A DNA stretch of 11,664 nt from Planctomycetaceae bacterium (GTDB taxonomy: Bacteria > Planctomycetota > Planctomycetia > Pirellulales > Thermoguttaceae): positions 1 through 11,664 of the forward strand of contig WRCR01000079.1 of NCBI GenBank assembly GCA_009783865.1. Direction: 5' to 3'. The position numbers and the translations under genes were made by a program. The notes below the pieces were generated by a model. That model was not told the origin of the DNA, did no database searches, and saw only the letters and a list, made by a program, of their open reading frames with translations. How positions within the stretch are numbered: the first letter of the stretch is position 1; each line of letters opens with the position of its first letter. Below, piece by piece: positions 1 to 6,459 of this stretch.

Positions 1-14
1 GCCGCTCCTGATTG

Positions 15-1376
15 TTATCTATCGCTCAACAACGTTTCCAGCAATTCAAAGGTTCGCAAGGCGGCTCCTCTTTGCGATAGAACGAATTCCTTCGACCTGT
101 TTCCCAATTCTTCGGCGTATCCGTTTTCTTCAAAACAGCGGCGGATAAACTTTTCTAAATCGATTTTATCGTGAACCACAACGGCGGCATCGTTCCGCAA
201 AAGCAACTCGGTAATATCCGCAAAATGTTTCGTGTTCGGTCCGAAACAAACCGCTGCGCCGTATGCCGCGGGTTCCAGCATGTTTTGTCCGCCGCGGCTG
301 CCCATACTTCCGCCGACAAAAGCAATCGCAGCCGTTCCCCACCATGCTCCAAGTTCACCGATGGTGTCAACGAGCAGTATCCGCGGCTGAACCTCTTTGC
401 GTGAACTTCCGCCTTTAAGTTCTTCCGGTTCCTGTTCCGGCAAGGTTTCCGTTATTGTTGACCGCCGCTGCCAAAACACGCCTGACTTGTCCAGTATTTC
501 GGCAACTTCATTAAAACGTTCCGGATGCCGCGGAACGATAACCAGCCGCAGTTGCGGAAAATCCGCTTTCAAATGCTCGTAACATTCAAGCGCGTATTGC
601 TCTTCAGGGGCTTGAGTACTGCCAGCAAGAAAAACAATATCGTCATCGGCAATTCCCGCCAGTTTTTTCAACCGCTGCGTGTCGGGATTATCGCGGTCAG
701 TTATCGCTCCGTCAAATTTCACGGAACCGGTTATGCGAATAACATCGGCGGATGCACCGAGTTTCCGAAACCAGCCGGCGTAGGTTTCGCTCTGCACAGC
801 AATTAAATCAATCTGCCGCAGCATCGGGGCAACAAGACGGCGTATCCAAAGATAACGGCGATAGCCGCTTTCGCCGAAACGTCCATTGATTAGCGCAACT
901 TTCGCTCCGCTGCGTTTTGCGGCATCAATGAGATTAAACCATAATTCCTGTTCCACAAGAACGAGCATGTCCGGTTTCAAACGCAGCATTGCTTTGTTGA
1001 CCGCCCAACTGAAATCAAGCGGGCAATAAAAGACCGTCAATTCATTGCCGAACAATTTATTTGCAAGATTCATACCGGTGAGCGAAGTCGTTGAAATGAC
1101 CGGCAGGTAATCCGGTCTCTTTTCCCGAATCAGTTTGATTAGCGGACGCAGCAGGTTGACTTCGCCGACACTAACGCCGTGAAACCAAACGATTTTAACG
1201 TTTTTTTTACTACCGTTATGCTTGGCAAGTACTTTTTCACGACGGGGAATTCTTCCGAGATATTTCTGTTTGAAGCCGCCGCGATACTTCCCGTATCTTA
1301 TTGACCGGTACAAAAGAACCGGCAAAAAGATAAGGAGTATAACCGTATAAATTATGTTGAAAAAACAATGTTTCAT
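15..1376 (-). CDS. waaA: 3-deoxy-D-manno-octulosonic acid (Kdo) transferase, complete
   Basis: Likely transfers Kdo from CMP-Kdo to lipid A precursor at the inner face of the cytoplasmic membrane, an early step in LPS core synthesis. The 453-residue length is close to the family norm. Residues 5-25 are a hydrophobic N-terminal anchor. HGVSVGE at 66-72 contains E72, the expected catalytic base. Other family motifs are LVEQELWFN (140-148), INGRF (163-167), ITGSVKFD (215-222), AGSTQAPEE (251-259), PRHPERF (282-288), VDTIGEL (336-342) and GGSMGSRGGQNMLEPAAYG (355-373). The usual H of STH and GGHN is Q in both places, which I recall from planctomycete homologues. The ATG start is chosen because the anchor begins there; no strong ribosome site is visible. 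It lies 71 bases downstream of the next gene on the same strand, so co-transcription is possible. Family assignment is firm; acceptor specificity (mono- or bifunctional) cannot be read. Confidence 0.93.
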   Translation of the reverse strand: MKHCFFNIIYTVILLIFLPVLLYRSIRYGKYRGGFKQKYLGRIPRREKVLAKHNGSKKNVKIVWFHGVSVGEVNLLRPLIKLIREKRPDYLPVISTTSLTGMNLANKLFGNELTVFYCPLDFSWAVNKAMLRLKPDMLVLVEQELWFNLIDAAKRSGAKVALINGRFGESGYRRYLWIRRLVAPMLRQIDLIAVQSETYAGWFRKLGASADVIRITGSVKFDGAITDRDNPDTQRLKKLAGIADDDIVFLAGSTQAPEEQYALECYEHLKADFPQLRLVIVPRHPERFNEVAEILDKSGVFWQRRSTITETLPEQEPEELKGGSSRKEVQPRILLVDTIGELGAWWGTAAIAFVGGSMGSRGGQNMLEPAAYGAAVCFGPNTKHFADITELLLRNDAAVVVHDKIDLEKFIRRCFEENGYAEELGNRSKEFVLSQRGAALRTFELLETLLSDR

Positions 1377-1447
1377 TTACCGTATTTTAACGGTTGATAT
1401 TTTTTTAACAAGAGCAAAGCGGAACCCGTTGCTTACGCACCGGGCTA

Positions 1448-3211
1448 TCAAGGCAACGCCGCCGCACTGCCGTCGAGGAGTTGCTGTAATTTTTCCTGCT
1501 CTATCGTTTCGCCGACGAATCTGACGGCACCGCTGCGGAATCCGGCATTCATACCGCCGCGATGATAACTGCCGAGACCATCGAAACCTTCGTGACGAGG
1601 CACATTATTTTGTCCCCAGAATTTGGCTTTCTCAAACGGAAATCTTCCGTCGCCCTCGCCGAGTTTCTGCGGCTGGACCACTTCGACGAGCAGAATTTGA
1701 TACGGCGACAGCGTTGAATTCGGTACACCGCCTATCATGGCGTAAGTTGTGTATCCTTCTTGCAAGCCGTGCGATGGACAGCGAAAAACATTATCGGGGA
1801 CTGAAGTCCCCGCCTCTTTCAATGTTTGCCGCCAATCGTCGGCGGGGAGTTTGCCGTGCTTCTTTTCGTACAAAAGCAGGGCAAGCGTCAGACGCTGCAT
1901 GTTTTCCGCACATTCCATGCGGTGCCACTCTTCTTGTCCCCCTTGAATCGCCGGTATTGCAAGCCAAAAAAGCACCTCGTAAATACTGTTCGTCCGGCTC
2001 CGAATGAAAAGAAGCGGCAACGGATTCCATGACGGTTTCCGCACGTTGAAATCGAAAGTTCCGTCGCGGACTTCGTCAAATTCTTTGTTCCACCTTGTCA
2101 TGAAAAGGTTAATGTCGATAGTCCAACTCATGTACGGATACAGTTGCATTAAACCCTGTTCACCGGAAGACGAAGAATTATTACCCCAGTACATATCCTG
2201 AATGGCGGCGAGGTTGAAATAGCGTTCCGACTCAAGAACTTCGCCCATTGTCGGTCGCGGCGGCAGAGCGTTGAGTTCCGCAACAAGGCGTTCCAGTTGT
2301 TCTTTCGTCGGCGGAAAATTCGGATTGATTCCGATGCCGATGGCAGAGGCAACGCCTTCAATCGCAATGCCGACAAGTCCGGCAACCAGCGTTCCGTGCC
2401 GTCCGCCGTGCCGCGCAAGACGGTGAATGGTTACAATATCGTCAATCGCACCGTCAATGTCGCCGATTCCCAGACGATAGTAAGCACGGGCAGAGGCGGC
2501 ACGCGCCCATTCCCGCAACATTTGGACTTCATTCAAGGGCATACACGCTTCAAAAATCGGTGTGTTTTCGTTCTCTCTGACGTAGGGAATCCGAAACGCC
2601 GGTTTCCGTACCGCTTCGGCAAGCAAATCAATTCCCGCCGTGTTCTCTTCGAGCCAAACCTTGAGCATCGGGAAGTCGTCGAAAGTCCAGAAGGTTTTCC
2701 ACATCATGAATTTATCGCGTTGCTCGAGTTCCTCTTTGTTGTCGCGTTTTCCAAAATAATCGGCAGCGTAAGGCGACTGAATTTTCAGCGTCGGCTTCTC
2801 GTCTGGGTCGAGACCGAGTTTTTCGTACACTTGGAGTCGAAACGGTTCCGCGTCGATTTTTTCCGTAATCCGTTGTCGGGTTTTCGGGTCGAGCTGCGAT
2901 TTATCTCGGTTGACCATATCTCCGCAGGCGCGGACGATGAGCCGATAGCCGTTGTCATCGGTTTTCATCTCCGGCGGATAGAACTGCTCTTCCATTGCCA
3001 GGAAGTAGTCGATGCGTTTGCCGTCGGAGGTCATCGGACCGAGAACGTAAGTTGTTTCCTTTGATACCCGCAGCGGCGTTGAAATGTTAAACCACACTAA
3101 CGGAAATGCAAGAATGATGAAAACGACAAGACAGAGTTTGAGACAGCCGAAACGTTTCTTTCGAGATTCGGTTTTCTCCGTTGGGGTTTCAGGTTGTGGT
3201 TCGGTTGACAT
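1448..3211 (-). CDS. Uncharacterised planctomycete-type anchored protein with pseudopilin-like C-terminus
   Basis: No function can be assigned to this 587-residue protein. After a charged, proline-rich N-terminus (1-20) there is one membrane segment (about 23-43), so most of the chain should lie outside the cytoplasm. The middle is helical with several hydrophobic stretches, for example around 272-293 and 408-422. The C-terminal part resembles the DUF1559/type II pseudopilin-like pattern common in planctomycetes: ECAENMQRLTLALLLYEKKHGKLPAD (433-458), then FRCPSHG (476-482), then HRGGMNAGFRSGAVRFV (550-566). The last stretch matches an H-GG-N--F--G-V-F signature but with S where D is usual. 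The start is supported by an AGAGGA site about seven bases upstream and by a promoter at 3309-3337. waaA follows 71 bases downstream on the same strand. That the ORF is a gene is near certain; the family reading is from memory of similar proteins. Confidence 0.85.
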   Translation of the reverse strand: MSTEPQPETPTEKTESRKKRFGCLKLCLVVFIILAFPLVWFNISTPLRVSKETTYVLGPMTSDGKRIDYFLAMEEQFYPPEMKTDDNGYRLIVRACGDMVNRDKSQLDPKTRQRITEKIDAEPFRLQVYEKLGLDPDEKPTLKIQSPYAADYFGKRDNKEELEQRDKFMMWKTFWTFDDFPMLKVWLEENTAGIDLLAEAVRKPAFRIPYVRENENTPIFEACMPLNEVQMLREWARAASARAYYRLGIGDIDGAIDDIVTIHRLARHGGRHGTLVAGLVGIAIEGVASAIGIGINPNFPPTKEQLERLVAELNALPPRPTMGEVLESERYFNLAAIQDMYWGNNSSSSGEQGLMQLYPYMSWTIDINLFMTRWNKEFDEVRDGTFDFNVRKPSWNPLPLLFIRSRTNSIYEVLFWLAIPAIQGGQEEWHRMECAENMQRLTLALLLYEKKHGKLPADDWRQTLKEAGTSVPDNVFRCPSHGLQEGYTTYAMIGGVPNSTLSPYQILLVEVVQPQKLGEGDGRFPFEKAKFWGQNNVPRHEGFDGLGSYHRGGMNAGFRSGAVRFVGETIEQEKLQQLLDGSAAALP

Positions 3212-3272
3212 GGTTTGTTCCTCTTTGAAGTTATATTTGCCCGATAAGCCCTCTCATTTCGGTTTTTATTTT

Positions 3273-3296
3273 GCCGAATACGGTGCCGAATACGGT
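3273..3296. repeat. Tandem 12-bp direct repeat in the 5' leader
   Basis: GCCGAATACGGT occurs twice with no gap (3273-3284 and 3285-3296). It lies just downstream of the predicted start site of the minus-strand promoter at 3309-3337, so it would be in the first transcribed bases of the leader. It may be a replication-slippage duplication or a paired protein-binding site; sequence alone does not decide. Confidence 0.8.
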
Positions 3297-3308
3297 TATC
3301 TTTCCCTT

Positions 3309-3337
3309 ATTATAACCATTTTTTGTAACGGAGTCAA
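3309..3337 (-). promoter_or_regulatory. Sigma70-like promoter for the anchored-protein gene
   Basis: Read on the minus strand, TTGACT (3337-3332) is followed after exactly 17 bp by a perfect TATAAT (3314-3309). Transcription should start near 3302, giving a leader of about 90 bases before the ATG at 3211. The match and spacing are close to ideal. Confidence 0.75.
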
Positions 3338-3444
3338 GGAAAAAATCATGGAAGCCGGACGCAAAGATTTTCAACAAAAGGGCATTGGCGCAGCATCTTA
3401 TGATAGTGTTGATTAAACATTCGGCGTAATTTTTAATTATCGAA

Positions 3445-3468
3445 AATGTAAATTAAATCCTTTACATT
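3445..3468. promoter_or_regulatory. Candidate operator: inverted repeat over the -35 box
   Basis: AATGTAAA (3445-3452) and TTTACATT (3461-3468) form a perfect 8-bp inverted repeat with an 8-base gap. The right arm covers the -35 hexamer of the promoter driving the MuF gene. That is a typical place for a repressor site, but no regulator gene is identified in the window. Confidence 0.4.
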
Positions 3469-3488
3469 ATGAAAGTGTGATTTATAAT
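3461..3488 (+). promoter_or_regulatory. Sigma70-like promoter of the MuF cassette, predicting a leaderless mRNA
   Basis: TTTACA (3461-3466), 16 bp, then TATAAT (3483-3488). The -10 box ends only seven bases before the ATG at 3496, so transcription would begin at or next to the start codon. No Shine-Dalgarno sequence precedes this ATG, which fits a leaderless message. The next in-frame codon upstream of this short stretch is a stop (3478-3480), so the frame cannot extend further back. Confidence 0.55.
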
Positions 3489-3495
3489 ACACGGT

Positions 3496-5214
3496 ATGAA
3501 CGGACTAACTGACAAACAACTTGACGATATCCTGAAGTATCAACCGCTGGGCGGGAAGACCATCAACGATTGGTTCGCTAACATTGCGTCGCAGGATATA
3601 ACCCGCATCAATGCGGCGATAACAGCGGGTATGAATGAAGAGTCGCTGTCGATACCGCAGATATTAAAAAACGTCTTTGGAGAGCAGGGTGCTGTTTCGG
3701 CAAGCAGGAAGCAAATGAAGATGGCGGCACGGACGCTGACGATTGCAACGGCTAATCACAGTAAGATGGAGTCCTACAAAGCGGTAATGGCGGACGGCAG
3801 CGGCGATATAACCGGCGTGGAATGGTCAGCGTTCTTTGACGGACGTGAATGTATCGTATGCGCAACGAAAAACGGAAAACGCTGGACAGCCGACGAGATA
3901 AATGATGTTCCGATACCGCCCTTGCATCCGAATTGCCGTTGCAGTTTGATACCGTTCAACGATGAGTCAGACGAAGGGGAACTTGACGAAGGTATATTGT
4001 TGCAGGATGCGACGTTTGACGATTGGCTGAAGGAGCAGACGGAAGAGTTTCAAAAGGATAGATTGGGGACGAGACCGATACCGACGCTGGACGGCAAGAG
4101 CCGATATGAGTTATGGAAAGAGGGTAAGATTAAAGCGGACGACTTGGTGCATCCTGACAGCGGATTTCGGCGGACGACTCAAGATTTAATCGATTTCGTG
4201 AACGGAAAACCGTTTGAAGAAATCAAGAGCGAAAGCGAAACGAAGATAGAACGGCAGCAGAAAAAGATTGAAAGGTTGGAAAAGGAGTTGGAGGAGGCAC
4301 AGAAAAAATTGGCGGCGGCAGAGCAGTCGGCACCGATTAGTCAATCACCGAGTCAACAGCAAAAAGCGGAGTTTGATTTTTCGGTCACGGAGGCGGATAC
4401 ATTGCGTGTTAATCCGAATGTAAAACGGACTTATGATATTGAATCGGCGGCGGACGTTGAGGGTTTTTTGAGAACAAAAAAACAACAGGAATTAGCGAGA
4501 GAATTGATTGATTTGAAACTCAATCACCCCGAACAGGCTAATAAGATTTTTGATACTGACCGCAGGTTGCGGGAAGAGGAAACAAGAATACTGCATGATT
4601 TTTTACTTGGAGATACGCAGGATACCCGGAATGTTAAAACATACTTGGAAGCGTTTGAACGCAGAATAACAAAACTGAATTTCGGTAACGAAGATGGCGG
4701 GAAGATTGCCGAAAAGGAATTGAAAAAGGACGGCAAAAAGGGAATTGAATTTGTTTCCCGTTTGATGGAGCGGTTCGGTATTGACGTGCAAAAGCCGCCG
4801 CCGAAACTTGTCAGGAAAGGAGATAGACCGTCTTACGACCCGGTGACAAATGAGTTGGATTTAGATAAACTTACTGAAGATTTTGGACAGCATGTTGTCC
4901 ACGAGTATGGGCATTATATTGAAGACAATTTGCCGAACATTAAACGCAAGTGTCAGGAGTTTTTATCCGAAATAACAAAAGGGCAAATGGAACGTCTCTT
5001 GAAGGATGATATGCCGGGGTTTGATTTACGACCGGACGAAAAATATAAACTTGCAAATATAGATGTTCCCAGTTTGTATTCTACAAAAATTATGGATGAC
5101 GGAACGGAGATACTTACCGAAGGATTGAAAGCGTTGTATAATAACCCTGCAAAGTTTGCTCGTGAATGTCCTGATTATTTCAATTTTACCCTTAGTTTAT
5201 TGAATGAAAAATGA
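3496..5214 (+). CDS. Orphan phage MuF-type minor head protein with C-terminal HEXXH metallopeptidase domain
   Basis: 572 residues. Residues about 20-60 (GKTINDWF..., ITAGMNEESLSIPQIL) and 69-155 match the Phage_Mu_F / SPP1 gp7 pattern. They include ARTLTIATANHS (78-89), then FDGRECIVC with C119 and C122, then PPLHPNCRC with H144, C147 and C149, a likely metal-binding set. Residues about 174-235 (FDDWLKEQ..., RYELWKEGK) match the segment that often follows MuF. A charged coiled coil spans about 245-278. The C-terminal third carries HEYGH (469-473) in VVHEYGHYIEDN, with E542 in ILTEGLKALY a plausible third zinc ligand. A MuF head plus a variable toxin tail is the known layout of MuF polymorphic toxins. 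Here the usual N-terminal 100-plus residues of phage MuF proteins are missing and no head genes are nearby. It overlaps the next gene by ATGA. The MuF call is firm; the toxin role is inference. Confidence 0.85.
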   Translation: MNGLTDKQLDDILKYQPLGGKTINDWFANIASQDITRINAAITAGMNEESLSIPQILKNVFGEQGAVSASRKQMKMAARTLTIATANHSKMESYKAVMADGSGDITGVEWSAFFDGRECIVCATKNGKRWTADEINDVPIPPLHPNCRCSLIPFNDESDEGELDEGILLQDATFDDWLKEQTEEFQKDRLGTRPIPTLDGKSRYELWKEGKIKADDLVHPDSGFRRTTQDLIDFVNGKPFEEIKSESETKIERQQKKIERLEKELEEAQKKLAAAEQSAPISQSPSQQQKAEFDFSVTEADTLRVNPNVKRTYDIESAADVEGFLRTKKQQELARELIDLKLNHPEQANKIFDTDRRLREEETRILHDFLLGDTQDTRNVKTYLEAFERRITKLNFGNEDGGKIAEKELKKDGKKGIEFVSRLMERFGIDVQKPPPKLVRKGDRPSYDPVTNELDLDKLTEDFGQHVVHEYGHYIEDNLPNIKRKCQEFLSEITKGQMERLLKDDMPGFDLRPDEKYKLANIDVPSLYSTKIMDDGTEILTEGLKALYNNPAKFARECPDYFNFTLSLLNEK

Positions 5215-5495
5215 GTATTGTTCCATTAAAAATTGCAACTATACGAAATAATGATGCTGGTATTGTTATTTACTACAATCAATATAGCGGAGGTGCAGAA
5301 TATTGGGAACGTATCATTGTTAAAGGTGACGAAATAATGAAAGAGAAGTTTGACTTATTTGTTAAGGTAAATATCTTCAGCGTGACAGAGTATTTCCCCC
5401 ATACTTGGGGCAAGTCATTGTATTTAGCCAGAATGTACGCTAACGCCGCCGGTTATGAACTCGAAGTACATACGGGAGAAAAGGGAGGAAAGTGA
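5211..5495 (+). CDS. Small uncharacterised protein, candidate immunity or accessory factor
   Basis: 94 residues, family not recognised. Its ATG overlaps the stop codon of the MuF-metallopeptidase gene (ATGA at 5211-5214), so it is probably translated by coupling; no independent ribosome site is seen. The protein is soluble in character, rich in aromatic residues (IYYNQYSGGAEYW, FSVTEYFPHTW), with no signal peptide or membrane segment. An internal ATG at 5337 would give a 52-residue version. A small gene placed directly behind a toxin-like gene in the same operon is where an immunity protein would be expected, but nothing in the sequence proves that job. It overlaps the following gene by one base. 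Confidence 0.6.
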   Translation: MSIVPLKIATIRNNDAGIVIYYNQYSGGAEYWERIIVKGDEIMKEKFDLFVKVNIFSVTEYFPHTWGKSLYLARMYANAAGYELEVHTGEKGGK

Positions 5496-5746
5496 TGTTT
5501 GATTTTTTGAAGGGATTATTTCGCAGCCGGATACCGATAATAGAAATCTATCAAGAGAACGGAGCGAAGATATTGATACCTTGCTATGCGATACAATCGC
5601 TGCAACAAGAAAACGGTAAAACGAAAGTGACTACAAGTGCCGGCGAATTTTACGTTACCGAGCCGCTGGAAGTGTTTTACAAAAGAATAGGAAAAAGCGT
5701 TGGACGATTAAGTTATGCCGGAATGGAGGTTCAGAAAATTCTGTAA
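5495..5746 (+). CDS. Small uncharacterised protein, third gene of the MuF cassette
   Basis: 83 residues starting at ATG 5495, family not recognised. The start is fixed by a good GGGAGGAA ribosome site (5483-5490) just upstream and by a one-base overlap with the previous stop (TGATG). A GTG at 5492 is also in frame but sits too close to that site. The chain begins MFDFLKGLFRSRIPIIEIY, a short amphipathic start, followed by a probable beta-rich region (AKILIPCYAIQSL, GKTKVTTSAGEFYVTEPLEVFYKRI). There is no membrane segment. It is the last gene of a tightly packed three-gene unit and is a second candidate immunity or accessory gene. Its 3' end overlaps a convergent small ORF by 16 bases. Confidence 0.6.
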   Translation: MFDFLKGLFRSRIPIIEIYQENGAKILIPCYAIQSLQQENGKTKVTTSAGEFYVTEPLEVFYKRIGKSVGRLSYAGMEVQKIL

Positions 5747-5928
5747 TTACGGACATGCAATGTGTTGCCTTTTGTTTGTTCTTTATCTTCTTGTTTGATT
5801 TCTTCTAGCAAAGAAAGGATATTTTCATGTCGTTGTAGGAATTGACAAATTTCGTCTTTGGTCGGTTCTTTGTCAGACTGGCTTGTTAGAAACAAGGCAA
5901 CGATTTGTAAAATGTCAGATTTTTCCAT
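5731..5928 (-). CDS. Small acidic hypothetical protein, convergent to the cassette
   Basis: 65 residues, rich in Glu, Lys and Gln (QSDKEPTKDEICQFLQRHE, LLEEIKQEDKEQTKG), probably helical, with no membrane segment; family not recognised. AAGAGG lies three bases before the ATG, a short but usable spacing. The start codon and part of that site fall in a perfect 8-bp hairpin (5926-5948). It runs against the three-gene cassette and overlaps its end by 16 bases. The balanced composition suggests a real protein, but at this length chance cannot be excluded. Confidence 0.4.
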   Translation of the reverse strand: MEKSDILQIVALFLTSQSDKEPTKDEICQFLQRHENILSLLEEIKQEDKEQTKGNTLHVRNYRIF

Positions 5929-6034
5929 GTTCCTCTTATCGGAACATGAACGGAATAACTTTAGAAAAATTAACTCCGCCGGTTACGCAATTACGAAAGA
6001 CATTTTGATAGAATTGGAAAAGGAAGTGAAGTGA
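5912..6034 (+). CDS. Possible tiny ORF of 40 codons near the island edge
   Basis: The frame reads MSDFSMFLLSEHERNNFRK and continues with SAGYAITKDILIELEKEVK. It uses ATG 5912, or ATG 5927 for a 35-residue form. No ribosome site precedes either. Its stop overlaps the next ATG as TGATG, the packing seen in phage gene strings. The frame stays open back to 5846 without a start, so this may be the tail of a lost or degraded gene. Family not recognised. Confidence 0.25.
   Translation: MSDFSMFLLSEHERNNFRKINSAGYAITKDILIELEKEVK
5926..5948. repeat. Perfect 8-bp inverted repeat joining divergent start codons
   Basis: CATGTTCC (5926-5933), a 7-base loop, then GGAACATG (5941-5948). The CAT at the left end is the start codon of the minus-strand 65-residue ORF; the right end is an ATG on the plus strand. 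In the minus transcript the hairpin would bury the start codon and half of the AAGAGG ribosome site. Confidence 0.5.
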
Positions 6035-6141
6035 TGAATGAGAACGTGAGAAGTTTTCTGGTGATTGCCGTGTCCGGCGTGTCCGATTTTAGGGTTTTCG
6101 GCAAACAAAAAAGGAAATTAAACCTTTTTGTAAGTGTTTAA
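6034..6141 (+). CDS. Possible truncated small ORF running into the tRNA terminator
   Basis: 35 codons, beginning MNENVRSFLVIAVSGVSDF, with a good AAGGA-type site about nine bases upstream and a TGATG overlap with the previous small ORF. The start looks like that of a short membrane protein, but the last third (about GKQKRKLNLFVSV) is read from the terminator hairpin of the minus-strand tRNA gene. This suggests the original gene was cut here, possibly at an integration or deletion junction. Function unknown. Confidence 0.25.
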   Translation: MNENVRSFLVIAVSGVSDFRVFGKQKRKLNLFVSV

Positions 6142-6148
6142 TTTCCTT
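6103..6148 (-). terminator. Rho-independent terminator of tRNA-Ile
   Basis: A perfect 13-bp stem, AAGGAAATTAAAC (6111-6123) with GTTTAATTTCCTT (6136-6148), encloses a 12-base loop. On the minus strand it is followed directly by a run of T (6112-6107) and lies 14 bases beyond the tRNA 3' end. There is no T run on the plus side, so it works in the tRNA direction. Confidence 0.85.
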
Positions 6149-6161
6149 GACTTTACGTCAA

Positions 6162-6236
6162 TGGGCGCACTTGGAGTTGAACCAAGGACCTCAGCATTAT
6201 CAGTGCTGCGCTCTAACCAAACTGAGCTATGCGCCC
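6162..6236 (-). tRNA. tRNA-Ile with GAT anticodon
   Basis: All four arms fold: acceptor GGGCGCA/TGCGCCC, D-arm GCTC/GAGC, anticodon stem CAGCA/TGCTG with loop CTGATAA (anticodon GAT, so Ile), and T-arm CTTGG/CCAAG with loop TTCAACT. The discriminator is A (6162). The 3' CCA is not encoded; the genome reads TTG there, so CCA must be added by tRNA nucleotidyltransferase. It stands alone rather than in an rRNA spacer, with its own terminator downstream. Confidence 0.96.
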
Positions 6237-6242
6237 AAAAAG

Positions 6243-6271
6243 ACCATACAGAACTAATTATTGTCAGTTAA
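6243..6271 (-). promoter_or_regulatory. Possible promoter of tRNA-Ile
   Basis: On the minus strand TTAACT (6271-6266), 17 bp, TATGGT (6248-6243). Each box matches consensus at four of six bases. The predicted start is at or very near the mature tRNA 5' end, which is tight. The rest of 6272-6459 holds no gene I can support; it lies between the tRNA and the transposase remnant and may contain unreadable transposon debris. Confidence 0.35.
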
Positions 6272-6459
6272 TAACGCCCTGCCTTCATTTAATTCTATAG
6301 GAAAAATTCTTTCTGACAAGAGGGGCAATCAGTCCAAATAAAATTTGACAAAGGAGGAAAATAATTTCCCGTCATGGTTTCCACCACTGGTCAGTATAAA
6401 GCACAGCGTAGACCGTCGACATACAATTAGCGCGTATCCAAGATTGCTCCGGGCATAAA

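Noticed and set aside
1379..1395. ACCGT/ACGGT hairpin upstream of waaA
   Set aside because: In the direction of transcription it lacks a following T run and has only a 5-bp stem; neither terminator nor regulator can be supported.
2297..3064. Long plus-strand ORF of 255 codons opposite the anchored-protein gene
   Set aside because: It lies wholly antisense to a better gene with promoter, ribosome site and membrane anchor; its composition is that of a complementary-strand shadow and no domain is recognisable.
3348..3416. 22-codon ORF with an ideal AAGGA ribosome site upstream
   Set aside because: It overlaps the promoter region of the opposite gene, has no promoter of its own that I can see and no recognisable peptide; too short to support.
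5492..5494. GTG as the start of the third cassette gene
   Set aside because: It sits almost on top of the GGGAGGAA site; ATG at 5495 has better spacing and a one-base stop-start overlap.
5946..6008. 20-codon ORF starting at the ATG in the hairpin
   Set aside because: Too short, no good ribosome site, and it competes with another frame that overlaps the next small ORF by TGATG.
3417..6236. Direct-repeat attachment site copied from tRNA-Ile
   Set aside because: I looked for the tRNA 3' segment near the left end of the island and did not find a matching copy, so tRNA-targeted integration is not shown.
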